A stretch of 14,108 nt of DNA from Spirochaetaceae bacterium (GTDB taxonomy: Bacteria > Spirochaetota > Spirochaetia > Treponematales > Breznakiellaceae), in the NCBI GenBank assembly GCA_031273985.1, contig JAISQV010000010.1, forward strand, positions 1-14,108, in the 5' to 3' direction. Below the pieces are notes generated by a model. That model was not told the origin of the DNA. It made no database searches and saw nothing but the letters and a program-made list of their open reading frames with translations. How positions within the stretch are numbered: the stretch's first letter is position 1; each line of letters opens with the position of its first letter. A program made the translations under genes and the position numbers. Shown piece after piece: positions 6,575 through 12,666 of the stretch.

Positions 6575-6939
6575 CTTCGCGTTTTGAGCCCCTTGAAGAA
6601 TTGTATGCCCTTCCAGACTCCGTAGACGATGAAGCCGAGGGCGGCGATTCGCATGACCGGGGCGGCGACGACGCGGGAAAGGGGAAGCCGCGCCAGGATG
6701 GAGACGATCCCCGCGGCGATTATGATAATCCCGCCCTTCCGGTCATCGGGGTCCCGTGAAAGGAGGGCCCCTATTCCCAGAACCGCCGCCAGGCCCCCCG
6801 CCACGATGCCCATGGGCGCGGGCAGTATGCCCAGCACGAAGAGCCCCACGCCGCCCGCCAGGAAGCCCACGGCGCTGACACCGAGCTTCGCCAGTACCGG
6901 GGTGGGGGTAATCCCGCCGTCGGGTATCAGATCATTCAT
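6571..6939 (-). CDS. Small hydrophobic membrane protein of unknown function
   Basis: 122 residues from the ATG at 6939, which has GGAGG five bases upstream; another ATG four codons earlier has only a weak site. Apart from a short polar N-terminus (MNDLIPDGG) and a basic end (FKGLKTRR), the protein is almost wholly hydrophobic, with about four membrane segments: GVSAVGFLAGGVGLFVLGIL, MGIVAGGLAAVLGIGALL, GGIIIIAAGIVSILA and VMRIAALGFIVYGVW. A charged RDPDDRK turn separates the second and third. I recognise no family. Its stop overlaps the miaB start by four bases, so the two are made together, but nothing in the sequence ties its function to tRNA modification. Confidence 0.7.
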   Translation of the reverse strand: MNDLIPDGGITPTPVLAKLGVSAVGFLAGGVGLFVLGILPAPMGIVAGGLAAVLGIGALLSRDPDDRKGGIIIIAAGIVSILARLPLSRVVAAPVMRIAALGFIVYGVWKGIQFFKGLKTRR

Positions 6940-7022
6940 CGCTTCCTCCATTTCCGCCGGGCCGCAAAAAGTCCGCCCTTTTCCGGGGTTTAGCGCCGCT
7001 TGTTACACCGGAGCCTCTCTAT

Positions 7023-7052
7023 ACTATAACACCGGAAGGGGAAAGAGTACAA
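7023..7052 (-). promoter_or_regulatory. Possible internal promoter before the membrane protein-miaB pair
   Basis: On the minus strand TTGTAC (7047-7052) and TATAGT (7023-7028) are separated by 18 bases, at the end of the thiamine pyrophosphokinase gene and about 84 bases before the membrane-protein start. Sequence match only; read-through from upstream is equally possible. Confidence 0.3.
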
Positions 7053-7674
7053 GAAAACTTCCCTCCAGGGCCCGGACGCGGAGGGGCGCTCCGGGGAGGG
7101 CTTCGTTGGATATGCCGAAGAAGCCCCGCCGCCAGGGGGCCTCCCCCAGGGGCCAGCGGAGGCCGCCGCTCTCCGCCTTCCAGGGGCCTGTTCCCAGCGG
7201 GAACACCGAGACCGGCCCCCGCGGGGCGGGGTTCAAGAGCGCCTCCTCCCCCGGATCCAGGGAGCGGATCTCTTCCCGCGCCGTGAACCAGCGCTCCGGT
7301 TTTTCCCGGCGCTCAAAGAGGGAGGCCAGGGCGAGGAGGTGATCCGTCCTTCCCCCTCCCCCGCCCAGGAGCCATATCCCCGTGCAGCCCCGCTCCCGGA
7401 GCAGGCTAAGCGCAAGCTCCGTGTCCGTGTAATCCTTGGCGTGGGGATAGCGGAGCACCCGCTCCGGGGGGTAACGTTCCAGGGCGCGGGGATCCCTGTC
7501 AAAATCGACAGAATCCATGTCGCCTATGATCCATTCAGGCGACACCCCGGCGGCCTCCGCCGCGTGGAGCCCCGAATCCGCGGCAACGATCAGCGCCGGC
7601 CCCGCCCCGTCCAGGATGCGCCGGGAAAGCTCAGGCCCCGGCCCCTCCCCGCCGATGAACACAATTCCCCGCAT
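7024..7674 (-). CDS. thiN: Thiamine pyrophosphokinase
   Basis: 216 residues, normal for the family. It transfers pyrophosphate from ATP to thiamine, making thiamine diphosphate in the cytoplasm. Visible motifs: AADSG (32-35), the catalytic IGDMDSV (D52 and D54), the KDYTDTELAL motif (K80, D81, D84) and the glycine-rich GGGGGRTDHLLA (R109, D111, H112). The C-terminal half is more divergent but ends in the expected beta-rich dimerisation and thiamine-binding region. I chose the ATG at 7674, preceded by GGGGGGAG, over the ATG at 7689, which has no ribosome-binding site. It follows the DUF1015 gene by 27 bases in the same direction and is probably co-transcribed. I see no thiamine riboswitch upstream of this operon. 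Confidence 0.93.
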   Translation of the reverse strand: MRGIVFIGGEGPGPELSRRILDGAGPALIVAADSGLHAAEAAGVSPEWIIGDMDSVDFDRDPRALERYPPERVLRYPHAKDYTDTELALSLLRERGCTGIWLLGGGGGRTDHLLALASLFERREKPERWFTAREEIRSLDPGEEALLNPAPRGPVSVFPLGTGPWKAESGGLRWPLGEAPWRRGFFGISNEALPGAPLRVRALEGSFLVLFPLPVL

Positions 7675-7701
7675 AGGCTCCCCCCGCATGGTTTTTTCTG
7701 T

Positions 7702-9039
7702 TCATCCGGCAAAGAGGCGGCGGCATTCAAAGTAGAAGCGCTTCTCCGGGGCCTCCCCCATGGAGAAACTCTTCCGGGGCAGGGGGCCGGAGCGGGCCAC
7801 GGTCTCAAAGAGGCCGGCCTTCCTGATGGGGGGCAGGAGTATGCCCAGGGCGCCGCCGGCCAGACGGAGCAATTCCTCCTCCCCGTGTATATAGTCGATT
7901 TCCAGCGGAACTCCCGCTTCGGCGATAAAAGCGTCCAGGAGGGGCTGGAGGTAGCCCGTGGCCAAACCGCCCCGGCTCGTCTCCGTGAGCAGCGCTTCCC
8001 CCCCGGCAATGAAGCCGAGCCGGCTGCCCTCCGCCCCCGCGTCGCCCAGCAGCCGGGAAAGTTCCGCCGGGCCCGAGACGGGGCGGGCCGAAAAACCGGG
8101 GAGCTCCCGGCGGAGCCGCTCTTTGAGCAGATTCAGCATCTCCCCCGGCGGAAGCGGCCCGGAGAGGACCCTGTGTATGGGCTCAAAGGCTATGCCCGGA
8201 TCGTAGAGATTCTCCAGCTCCACCAGGGCCCAGCGGGCGGGGTGGTCCTCGATGCCCTCCCCCGCGTGGGCGGCCTTGTACTCCTCCCAGACTGCCTTGG
8301 CCGTGGCCAGCGAATGGTTGCCGTCGCCCACGGCAAAGAGAAAGGGATCCCCCCCGGAAACCCCGTAGCGGGTCCGGGCCCGCAGGCTGAGCCGCTCCAG
8401 CCCCGAGGCAAGCGTTTCCCAGGCATCCTCCCCCAGGGCCCAGCCGGCAACGCGCCCCGCAGAGGGTTCCAGGGCGGTGTCGTAGAGGGGGGGCCCGGCC
8501 ATACGGCCCAGGGCGGGGAGCAGGGCGTCCTCCTCATCATCGATGAGGAGGATAATGTGGGGGCTTTCCAGGGCCGCCCCCCGGCGTATCTCCATACGGG
8601 GCGGAAGGCGTTCCTGAACGGTGCCTTCGGTGCTGCGAATCAGGGGCCGGGCCTCCGGCGACCAGTCGTAACATTCCAGGTCCACGGCAAGCACGAGGCC
8701 CCGTCTCAGCGGGCGCCAGGGCGTGGCCCGTTCCAGGTAGACCAAAGCCCGGCGCGGGGGGGCAAAGACCCCGTCCCGGAGGTAGTCTTCCATGCAGCGG
8801 TGTATGGCCTTAATCCGCTCAGTCCGGCGGGGGTCCCGCAGATACACCTCCGGGTAGATGAGCCGCAGCGTGGAAGGGGCGGCGCCGGCGGCGGCGTCAA
8901 GGCGCTCCCAGTACTCCCGGTCCTGGGTATACTGATCGCAGGCGATGACCGCCCACTTCACCGGATCCACCTCCGCTCCGGGAAGCAGCAATTCAGGAAC
9001 GCCAAGCCCCAGGCTGCGCAGCCTTTGCTCCAGATCCAT
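7702..9039 (-). CDS. DUF1015 family protein
   Basis: 445 residues. Family features are GDGNHSLATAK near the middle (FLFAVGDGNHSLATAKAVWEEY), the N-terminal VKWAVIACDQYTQDREYWE, RLIYPEVYL, and the C-terminal FSMGEAPEKRFYFECR. DUF1015 proteins occur in many anaerobes and their biochemical activity is not established as far as I know. No signal peptide or membrane segment is visible, so it is probably cytoplasmic. The ATG start has GAGGAG five bases upstream, and a strong promoter lies about 30 bases further up (9070-9098), making this the first gene of the DUF1015-thiN-membrane protein-miaB-LapA run. A very long antisense open frame over it is a high-GC shadow. Confidence 0.88.
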   Translation of the reverse strand: MDLEQRLRSLGLGVPELLLPGAEVDPVKWAVIACDQYTQDREYWERLDAAAGAAPSTLRLIYPEVYLRDPRRTERIKAIHRCMEDYLRDGVFAPPRRALVYLERATPWRPLRRGLVLAVDLECYDWSPEARPLIRSTEGTVQERLPPRMEIRRGAALESPHIILLIDDEEDALLPALGRMAGPPLYDTALEPSAGRVAGWALGEDAWETLASGLERLSLRARTRYGVSGGDPFLFAVGDGNHSLATAKAVWEEYKAAHAGEGIEDHPARWALVELENLYDPGIAFEPIHRVLSGPLPPGEMLNLLKERLRRELPGFSARPVSGPAELSRLLGDAGAEGSRLGFIAGGEALLTETSRGGLATGYLQPLLDAFIAEAGVPLEIDYIHGEEELLRLAGGALGILLPPIRKAGLFETVARSGPLPRKSFSMGEAPEKRFYFECRRLFAG

Positions 9040-9069
9040 GACAACTCCTCAAAACCCTCGGTTTTACCC

Positions 9070-9098
9070 ATCATAGCCGCTCGGCACCACAAAGCCAA
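9070..9098 (-). promoter_or_regulatory. sigma70-type promoter for the DUF1015-thiN operon
   Basis: On the minus strand TTGGCT (9093-9098) and TATGAT (9070-9075) have the ideal 17-base spacing. The start codon at 9039 lies 30 bases downstream of the -10 box, with GAGGAG between. Confidence 0.6.
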
Positions 9099-9130
9099 GC
9101 CTCACGGTTGAGGAGGAGAAAGGAGGAAGC

Positions 9131-9260
9131 AGGGGGCCGAGCCCCCTACGCCGGAGCCTCCTCCCCGCTTCGCGGGTCCGGGGTCTCCGGCTACCCCCAC
9201 TACGGGGGGCTTTGCCCCCCGTAACGCCCCCATCCCCGGAGTTTTGCTGCGCAAAACTCC
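9131..9260 (+). repeat. Dispersed palindromic repeat, copy 1
   Basis: It starts AGGGGGCCGAGCCCCCTACGC, continues through CCTCCTCCCCGCTTCGCGGG and TCCGGGGTCT, a hairpin ACGGGGGG/CCCCCCGT, AACGCCCCC, and ends in a perfect 10-bp hairpin GGAGTTTTGC/GCAAAACTCC (9238-9260). Copy 2 is at 12442-12663 in the same orientation. Confidence 0.8.
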
Positions 9261-9544
9261 CAATCTTAAAACAGCAGAGCGGTTTTCAGCCCGCGCAAGG
9301 GACAATTCCGCGCTGCTGAATAGCAGCGCCTAAATCAGTACCGCTAATTGCCAGACCCAAAGGGGCTGATAGAGCGGAAATCCTTTTGGCGCAGCCAAAA
9401 GATTGGAGCGATAGCCCGGTCCCCGCTGGAAGCGGGGATGCGCCCTTCTTATTCTTCTCTTAAACTCCTACCTCCTCCCTTCTAACTCCTAACTCCTAAC
9501 TCCTCCCTGCGGCACTCCGCGCCGTCTTGATCCTTCCGGCATTA
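9261..9544. other. Intergenic region with a small hairpin, repeat copy and TAACTCC tandem
   Basis: No gene is seen between the DUF1015 promoter and the PLP-enzyme operon. Besides the palindromic repeat at its left, the stretch holds a hairpin GCGCTGCT/AGCAGCGC (9310-9329, loop GAAT), copy 2 of the two-hairpin element (9368-9436), three exact TAACTCC heptamers (9483-9503) within a pyrimidine-rich run, and the -35 box of the operon promoter. Confidence 0.6.
9368..9436 (+). repeat. Two-hairpin repeat/structured-RNA-like element, copy 2
   Basis: It keeps GATAGAGCGGAAATC, then a hairpin CTTTTGGC-GCA-GCCAAAAG, then ATTGGAGCGATAGCCCGG, a hairpin TCCCCGC/GCGGGGA with a 4-base loop, and GATGCGCCC. 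Linkers match copy 1 (4628-4730) almost base for base, while the stem sequences and lengths differ and remain complementary. Confidence 0.7.
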
Positions 9545-9555
9545 TATCCTACAAT
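9527..9555 (+). promoter_or_regulatory. Promoter of the PLP enzyme-Rrf2 operon
   Basis: TTGATC (9527-9532) and TACAAT (9550-9555) are separated by exactly 17 bases. The start codon at 9573 is so close that the transcript leader would be only about 10 bases. The -10 box lies inside the palindrome at 9545-9572. Confidence 0.55.
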
Positions 9556-9572
9556 TCACGTAGGATAATTGT
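9545..9572. promoter_or_regulatory. Nested palindrome, candidate Rrf2 operator
   Basis: TATCCTAC (9545-9552) and GTAGGATA (9560-9567) form a perfect 8-bp inverted repeat with a 7-base spacer. A second inverted repeat, ACAATT (9551-9556)/AATTGT (9567-9572), is shifted against it. The site covers the -10 box and the AGGA ribosome-binding site of the first gene, so a bound protein would block both steps. The two Rrf2 regulators encoded downstream are the obvious candidates; that is inference. Confidence 0.55.
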
Positions 9573-10778
9573 ATGAATGTTGTTGAGGAAGCCGGAGCGG
9601 GGGACTGTTACCCCGGAGACCGGCGCTATGGTTTTGACACCCTGGCGGTGCACGGGGCGGAACTTTTTGAGCCCGTGACGGGGGCCGTGAGCGTCCCCAT
9701 CTATCAGAGTTCCACCTTCAGGCATCCGGGACTGAACAGGTCCACGGGTTTTGATTACAGCAGGACGGCCAACCCCACCCGGCGGGCCCTGGAGCGGGCC
9801 GTCGCGCTGCTGGAGGGGGGGCCCTACGGCCTCGCCTTTGCCACGGGCATGGGGGCCATTTCCGCGCTGATGAAGGTCTTCGAGCCGGGGGCTCACTTCA
9901 TCGTGTCCGAGGACCTCTACGGCGGCACCTACCGGCTTCTGGACGGCTACTACCGGCGCTACGGCTACCGCTTCTCCTGGGTGGACACCAGCGACCCCGC
10001 CAGGATGGAGGCGGCCCTCTTGCCGGAGACGCGGGCCCTCTTTATCGAAACGCCCTCCAATCCCATGATGAAGGTAACGGACATAGCCCGCGCTGCGGAG
10101 CTGATCCACCGCCGGGGGGGGCTGCTCATCGTGGACAACACCTTCCTCTCCCCCTACTACCAGAAGCCGCTGAGCCTGGGGGCGGACATCGTGGTCCACA
10201 GCGCCACCAAGTACCTGGCCGGGCACAACGACACCCTGGCCGGGCTCATCGTGCACAAGCGGGACGACCTGGAGGAAGATTTGCAGACAGCGCTGAAGAG
10301 CGAGGGCGCCACCCTGGGCCCCTTCGACGCGTGGCTTGCCCTGCGGGGCCTCAAGACCCTGGCGATCCGCATGAAGCGGCAGAGCGAGAGCGCCGCCCGC
10401 ATAGCCCGCTGGCTGCGGAGCCACCCCCAGGTGGAAAAGGTTTTCTACCCCGGCTTCGAGGATCACCCCCAATACGCGCTGAGCCAGGCCCAGACCAGCG
10501 GCTCCGGCGGGATGATCTCCTTTTACCTCAGGGACCCCGCCCATGCGCCGGCGCTGCTCAGCGGCGTCTCGCTGATTCTCTTTGCCGAGAGTCTGGGCGG
10601 CGTGGAGTCTCTCCTTACCTACCCCCTGACGCAGACTCATCAGGCGATTCCCGAAGCAATGCGCCGCGCCGCCGGGGTGGACGAGCGGCTCATGAGGCTC
10701 TCCGTGGGCATAGAGGACCCGGAGGATCTTATCGCCGATCTTGATCAGGCCCTGGCGCGCTGCGTCCGGGGCGGCTGA
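9573..10778 (+). CDS. Trans-sulfuration PLP enzyme (cystathionine gamma-synthase/lyase family)
   Basis: 401 residues, a Cys/Met metabolism fold-type I PLP enzyme. K213 in VVHSATKYLAGHND forms the internal aldimine; D188 in VDNTF contacts the pyridine nitrogen; Y62 and R64 in YSRTANPTR bind the cofactor phosphate of the neighbouring subunit; FATGMGAISALM, ETPSNPMMKVTD and the C-terminal ESLGGVESLLTYPLTQTH with RLSVGIED complete the family signature. The overall look is nearest to bacterial cystathionine gamma-synthase or cystathionine beta-lyase (MetI/MetC type), but the alternatives (gamma-lyase, methionine gamma-lyase, O-acetylhomoserine sulfhydrylase) cannot be excluded by eye, so no symbol is given. 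The ATG has AGGA seven bases upstream. It heads an operon with two Rrf2 regulators and sits under a candidate operator. Confidence 0.9.
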   Translation: MNVVEEAGAGDCYPGDRRYGFDTLAVHGAELFEPVTGAVSVPIYQSSTFRHPGLNRSTGFDYSRTANPTRRALERAVALLEGGPYGLAFATGMGAISALMKVFEPGAHFIVSEDLYGGTYRLLDGYYRRYGYRFSWVDTSDPARMEAALLPETRALFIETPSNPMMKVTDIARAAELIHRRGGLLIVDNTFLSPYYQKPLSLGADIVVHSATKYLAGHNDTLAGLIVHKRDDLEEDLQTALKSEGATLGPFDAWLALRGLKTLAIRMKRQSESAARIARWLRSHPQVEKVFYPGFEDHPQYALSQAQTSGSGGMISFYLRDPAHAPALLSGVSLILFAESLGGVESLLTYPLTQTHQAIPEAMRRAAGVDERLMRLSVGIEDPEDLIADLDQALARCVRGG

Positions 10779-10791
10779 GCCCGGAGGAACC

Positions 10792-11223
10792 ATGCGGATT
10801 TCGACCAAGGGGCGTTACTCCCTGGAGGCGCTGCTCTACATGGCCCTGCTCCCCGAGGACAGGTACACCAGCGCCCAGGTGATCGCCGAGGGGACGGACA
10901 TTTCCGGGGGCTACCTGGAGCAGCTCTTCATCCCCCTGCGCCGGGCCGGCATAGTTCAGGGAATTCGCGGCCCCCAGGGGGGCTACCGGCCCGGACGGGA
11001 CCTGGAGGCCATAACCGTGGGGGACATACTCCGCGCCGTGGAAGGCGTCCTGGAGCCGGTCCCCTGCGTCGCCTCGGAGACTTGCAGCATGGCGGAAACC
11101 TGCCTGAGCCGCCACACCTGGGCGGAACTCTACCGGGAAATAAACGACTGCGCCGACTCCATCACCCTGGCGGACCTCGCGGCCTCTTACCAGGCGCTGG
11201 ATCAGGCGGAGTACACAATATGA
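10792..11223 (+). CDS. Rrf2-family regulator with IscR-like cluster cysteines
   Basis: 143 residues from the ATG at 10792, preceded by GGAGGAACC; the frame is open further back into the PLP-enzyme gene but has no site there. The winged-helix domain begins MRISTKGRYSLEALLYMAL and includes ISGGYLEQLFIPLRRAGIV and RGPQGGYRPGR. Cysteines C92, C98 and C104 (C-x5-C-x5-C) match the spacing and even the residue numbers of the 2Fe-2S ligands of E. coli IscR. IscR's fourth ligand H107 is Arg here, with His at 108 (CLSRHTW). An Fe-S-sensing repressor is therefore likely. It starts 13 bases after the PLP-enzyme stop and its own stop overlaps the next regulator by four bases (ATGA). Likely targets are this operon and perhaps Fe-S or cysteine genes elsewhere. 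Confidence 0.88.
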   Translation: MRISTKGRYSLEALLYMALLPEDRYTSAQVIAEGTDISGGYLEQLFIPLRRAGIVQGIRGPQGGYRPGRDLEAITVGDILRAVEGVLEPVPCVASETCSMAETCLSRHTWAELYREINDCADSITLADLAASYQALDQAEYTI

Positions 11224-11654
11224 AAATTTCAACCCGGGGGCGCTACGGAATCAGGCTCCTCATAGACCTGGCGGAGCGTCCCGGCGAATCCCACATAGCC
11301 CTGGAAAAAATCGCGGAGCGCCAGGCCATCCCCGTGCGCTACCTGGAGCAGGTGGTGATCATCCTGCGCCGCGCGGGTTTCATACGCTCCGTCAAGGGCG
11401 CCTTCGGCGGCTACGCCCTGAGCCGCCCGCCGGAGGAGATACTGGTCGGCGACGCGCTCAGGGTTCTGGAGGGGGATATGCTTGTCGTGGATCCGCCCCT
11501 GCCCGGCGCGCGGGAATCGAAGCTCCAGCGCTGCATACGGATCACTGTCTTCGACCGGCTCAACGAGCGCATCGCCTCCGTCATAGACAACGAAACCCTC
11601 GCGTCCCTCATCGGCACCGTGGACTCAGGCGATTCGTATATGTACTTTATCTAG
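11220..11654 (+). CDS. Second Rrf2-family regulator, without cluster cysteines
   Basis: 144 residues, starting at the ATG inside the ATGA overlap with the previous regulator, which implies translational coupling. The N-terminus MKISTRGRYGIRLLIDLAE, the recognition region IPVRYLEQVVIILRRAGFI and the wing KGAFGGYALSRP are typical of Rrf2. The region that should carry the Fe-S cysteines (DPPLPGARESKLQRCIRI) has a single Cys, so no cluster of the IscR type can form. In this it resembles CymR, the cluster-free cysteine-metabolism repressor of Firmicutes that senses through a protein partner. Sitting with a Cys/Met enzyme fits a CymR-like role, but the sequence alone does not prove it. Whether it pairs with its neighbour as a heterodimer is open. 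Confidence 0.87.
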   Translation: MKISTRGRYGIRLLIDLAERPGESHIALEKIAERQAIPVRYLEQVVIILRRAGFIRSVKGAFGGYALSRPPEEILVGDALRVLEGDMLVVDPPLPGARESKLQRCIRITVFDRLNERIASVIDNETLASLIGTVDSGDSYMYFI

Positions 11655-11698
11655 CAAAGAGTCTGTAAAGCGAAGAATATTAACCGCTTTTCCGCTAT

Positions 11699-11809
11699 GG
11701 AACCGAGGAAAAGTAGACAACACAGACAAAAGAGGGAATTTCGAACAAAAAGTCTACTTTTCCTTAACCCGTAACGGAAAAGTGTTTTCCGTGAGGTCCG
11801 TGGTTATCT
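11699..11809. repeat. Inverted-arm intergenic repeat, locus 2
   Basis: AGGAAAAGTAGAC (11706-11718) and GTCTACTTTTCCT (11752-11764) form a perfect 13-bp inverted repeat around 33 bases. A short hairpin ACGGAAAA/TTTTCCGT (11774-11792, loop GTG) follows, and the right end, read on the other strand, is ATAACCACGGACCTCACGGA, matching the arms at 4442-4567. It lies between the convergent Rrf2 and hemerythrin genes. Neither hairpin has a following T-run typical of a terminator. Confidence 0.6.
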
Positions 11810-11867
11810 TTTCTTTCAAATAAAACTGACAGAAAAGCGGCGCTATGCGTTTATCCTTCCGGGGTGT

Positions 11868-11895
11868 CTCACGTAAGGCGCCTCACGCAAGGCGC
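11868..11895. repeat. 14-bp tandem duplication abutting the hemerythrin stop
   Basis: CTCACGTAAGGCGC (11868-11881) is followed directly by CTCACGCAAGGCGC (11882-11895), one mismatch apart, ending at the base before the hemerythrin stop codon. CTCACGCAA also occurs near 5103 and 12359. Confidence 0.6.
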
Positions 11896-12351
11896 TCAGC
11901 CCACGTTGAACATCGATTCGTCGAGCTGCCCCTTGGCGCGGAGCTCGTTGAAGAAATGCGCGTATTTCTTGTCCGACTTGGCAATATGAGTCAGCACCCA
12001 CTGCTGCAGGAATTTGGCGAAGTCCAGGGGCGCCATCTTCTGTCCGTCCTCAAACGCCTTGACATCCCGGAGCACCTCGGCCACAAACTCCTCGTGCTCC
12101 TTCTTGTGGGGCAGATATTCGGGAAACTTGAGCCGCTCCATGATAATCTCCTCGGTGGTAAAGTGGGTCTTCACGTAACGCACCGCCCCCTGAATAACCT
12201 TGAGAAAGTACACCTCCGCCTCGGCCCCGCCCTTCTCCACGCCCAGGGCAAGCTCGTTGGTCATCTCGATCAATCCCTTGTGCTGATCGTCTATCAACTT
12301 AACCCCCACCGAATACTCATCGCTCCATTGCACCACTAACTTGTTTGCCAT
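11896..12351 (-). CDS. Bacteriohemerythrin
   Basis: 151 residues, one four-helix hemerythrin domain that binds O2 at a non-haem di-iron centre; in bacteria such proteins act in oxygen storage, delivery or sensing. All seven ligands are visible: H24 in DDQHKGL, H63 and E67 in HFTTEE, H82 and H86 in PHKKEHEEF, H122 and D127 in HIAKSDKKY. There is no signal peptide or fused methyl-accepting domain, so it is a free cytoplasmic protein. I chose the ATG at 12351, with GAGG six bases upstream; a GTG four codons earlier overlaps that site. It appears monocistronic, convergent with the Rrf2 operon. In an anaerobe or microaerophile, oxygen scavenging would be the natural role. Confidence 0.93.
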   Translation of the reverse strand: MANKLVVQWSDEYSVGVKLIDDQHKGLIEMTNELALGVEKGGAEAEVYFLKVIQGAVRYVKTHFTTEEIIMERLKFPEYLPHKKEHEEFVAEVLRDVKAFEDGQKMAPLDFAKFLQQWVLTHIAKSDKKYAHFFNELRAKGQLDESMFNVG

Positions 12352-12441
12352 TCCTAACCTCACGCAAAATGATAAACCCTCAAACTACTATTGCACGGTT
12401 TTGGGAAAAAAACAAGGAAGAGAAAGGGGAGGGGAAGCGGG

Positions 12442-12663
12442 AGGGGGCCGAGCCCCCTACGCACCAGCCTCCTCCCCGCTTCGCGGGTCCGGGGTCTGGC
12501 GCTACCCCCGTGCGGGGGGGAGCACGAAGGGCAGCCGCAGGCTGTCCCCGGAGAAATTTGGCCTGCTCCGGCGCAGAAAAATTCCCCGTTTACCATAAGC
12601 ACCCTCCGCCTTTAGGCGGAGGAGCGCGCCGCCCCCCCGCAACGCCCCCCGTCCCGGAGTTTT
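12442..12663 (+). repeat. Dispersed palindromic repeat, copy 2, with insert in the hairpin loop
   Basis: It opens with the same AGGGGGCCGAGCCCCCTACGC and CCTCCTCCCCGCTTCGCGGG as copy 1. The GGGGGG and CCCCCCG arms that are a few bases apart in copy 1 are here separated by roughly 100 bases, which include CAGCC/GGCTG and a perfect 8-bp hairpin CCTCCGCC/GGCGGAGG (12603-12622, loop TTTA). It then rejoins copy 1 with CAACGCCCCCC and CCCGGAGTTTT. The final hairpin arm of copy 1 is missing where the hydrolase coding region ends. No gene is seen in 12352-12666. Confidence 0.75.
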
Positions 12664-12666
12664 CGC

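Noticed and set aside
7339..9111. 590-codon open frame on the plus strand opposite the DUF1015 and thiN genes
   Set aside because: High-GC shadow: the product is rich in Pro, Gly, Arg and Gln with no domain, while both minus-strand genes have clear family motifs and ribosome-binding sites.
9483..9503. Three exact TAACTCC heptamers as possible regulator half-sites or a small repeat array
   Set aside because: Only three units within a pyrimidine-rich run, no spacers, and too far upstream of the promoter to suggest a role; simple slippage explains it.
9549..10808. 419-codon minus-strand open frame opposite the PLP enzyme
   Set aside because: Antisense shadow of a gene with a complete catalytic signature; no plausible domain, and it would run through the promoter and operator.
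12352..12420. Hemerythrin promoter on the minus strand (TATCAT as -10 box)
   Set aside because: A TATCAT is present but I find no acceptable -35 box at 16-18 bases, so it is not listed as a feature.
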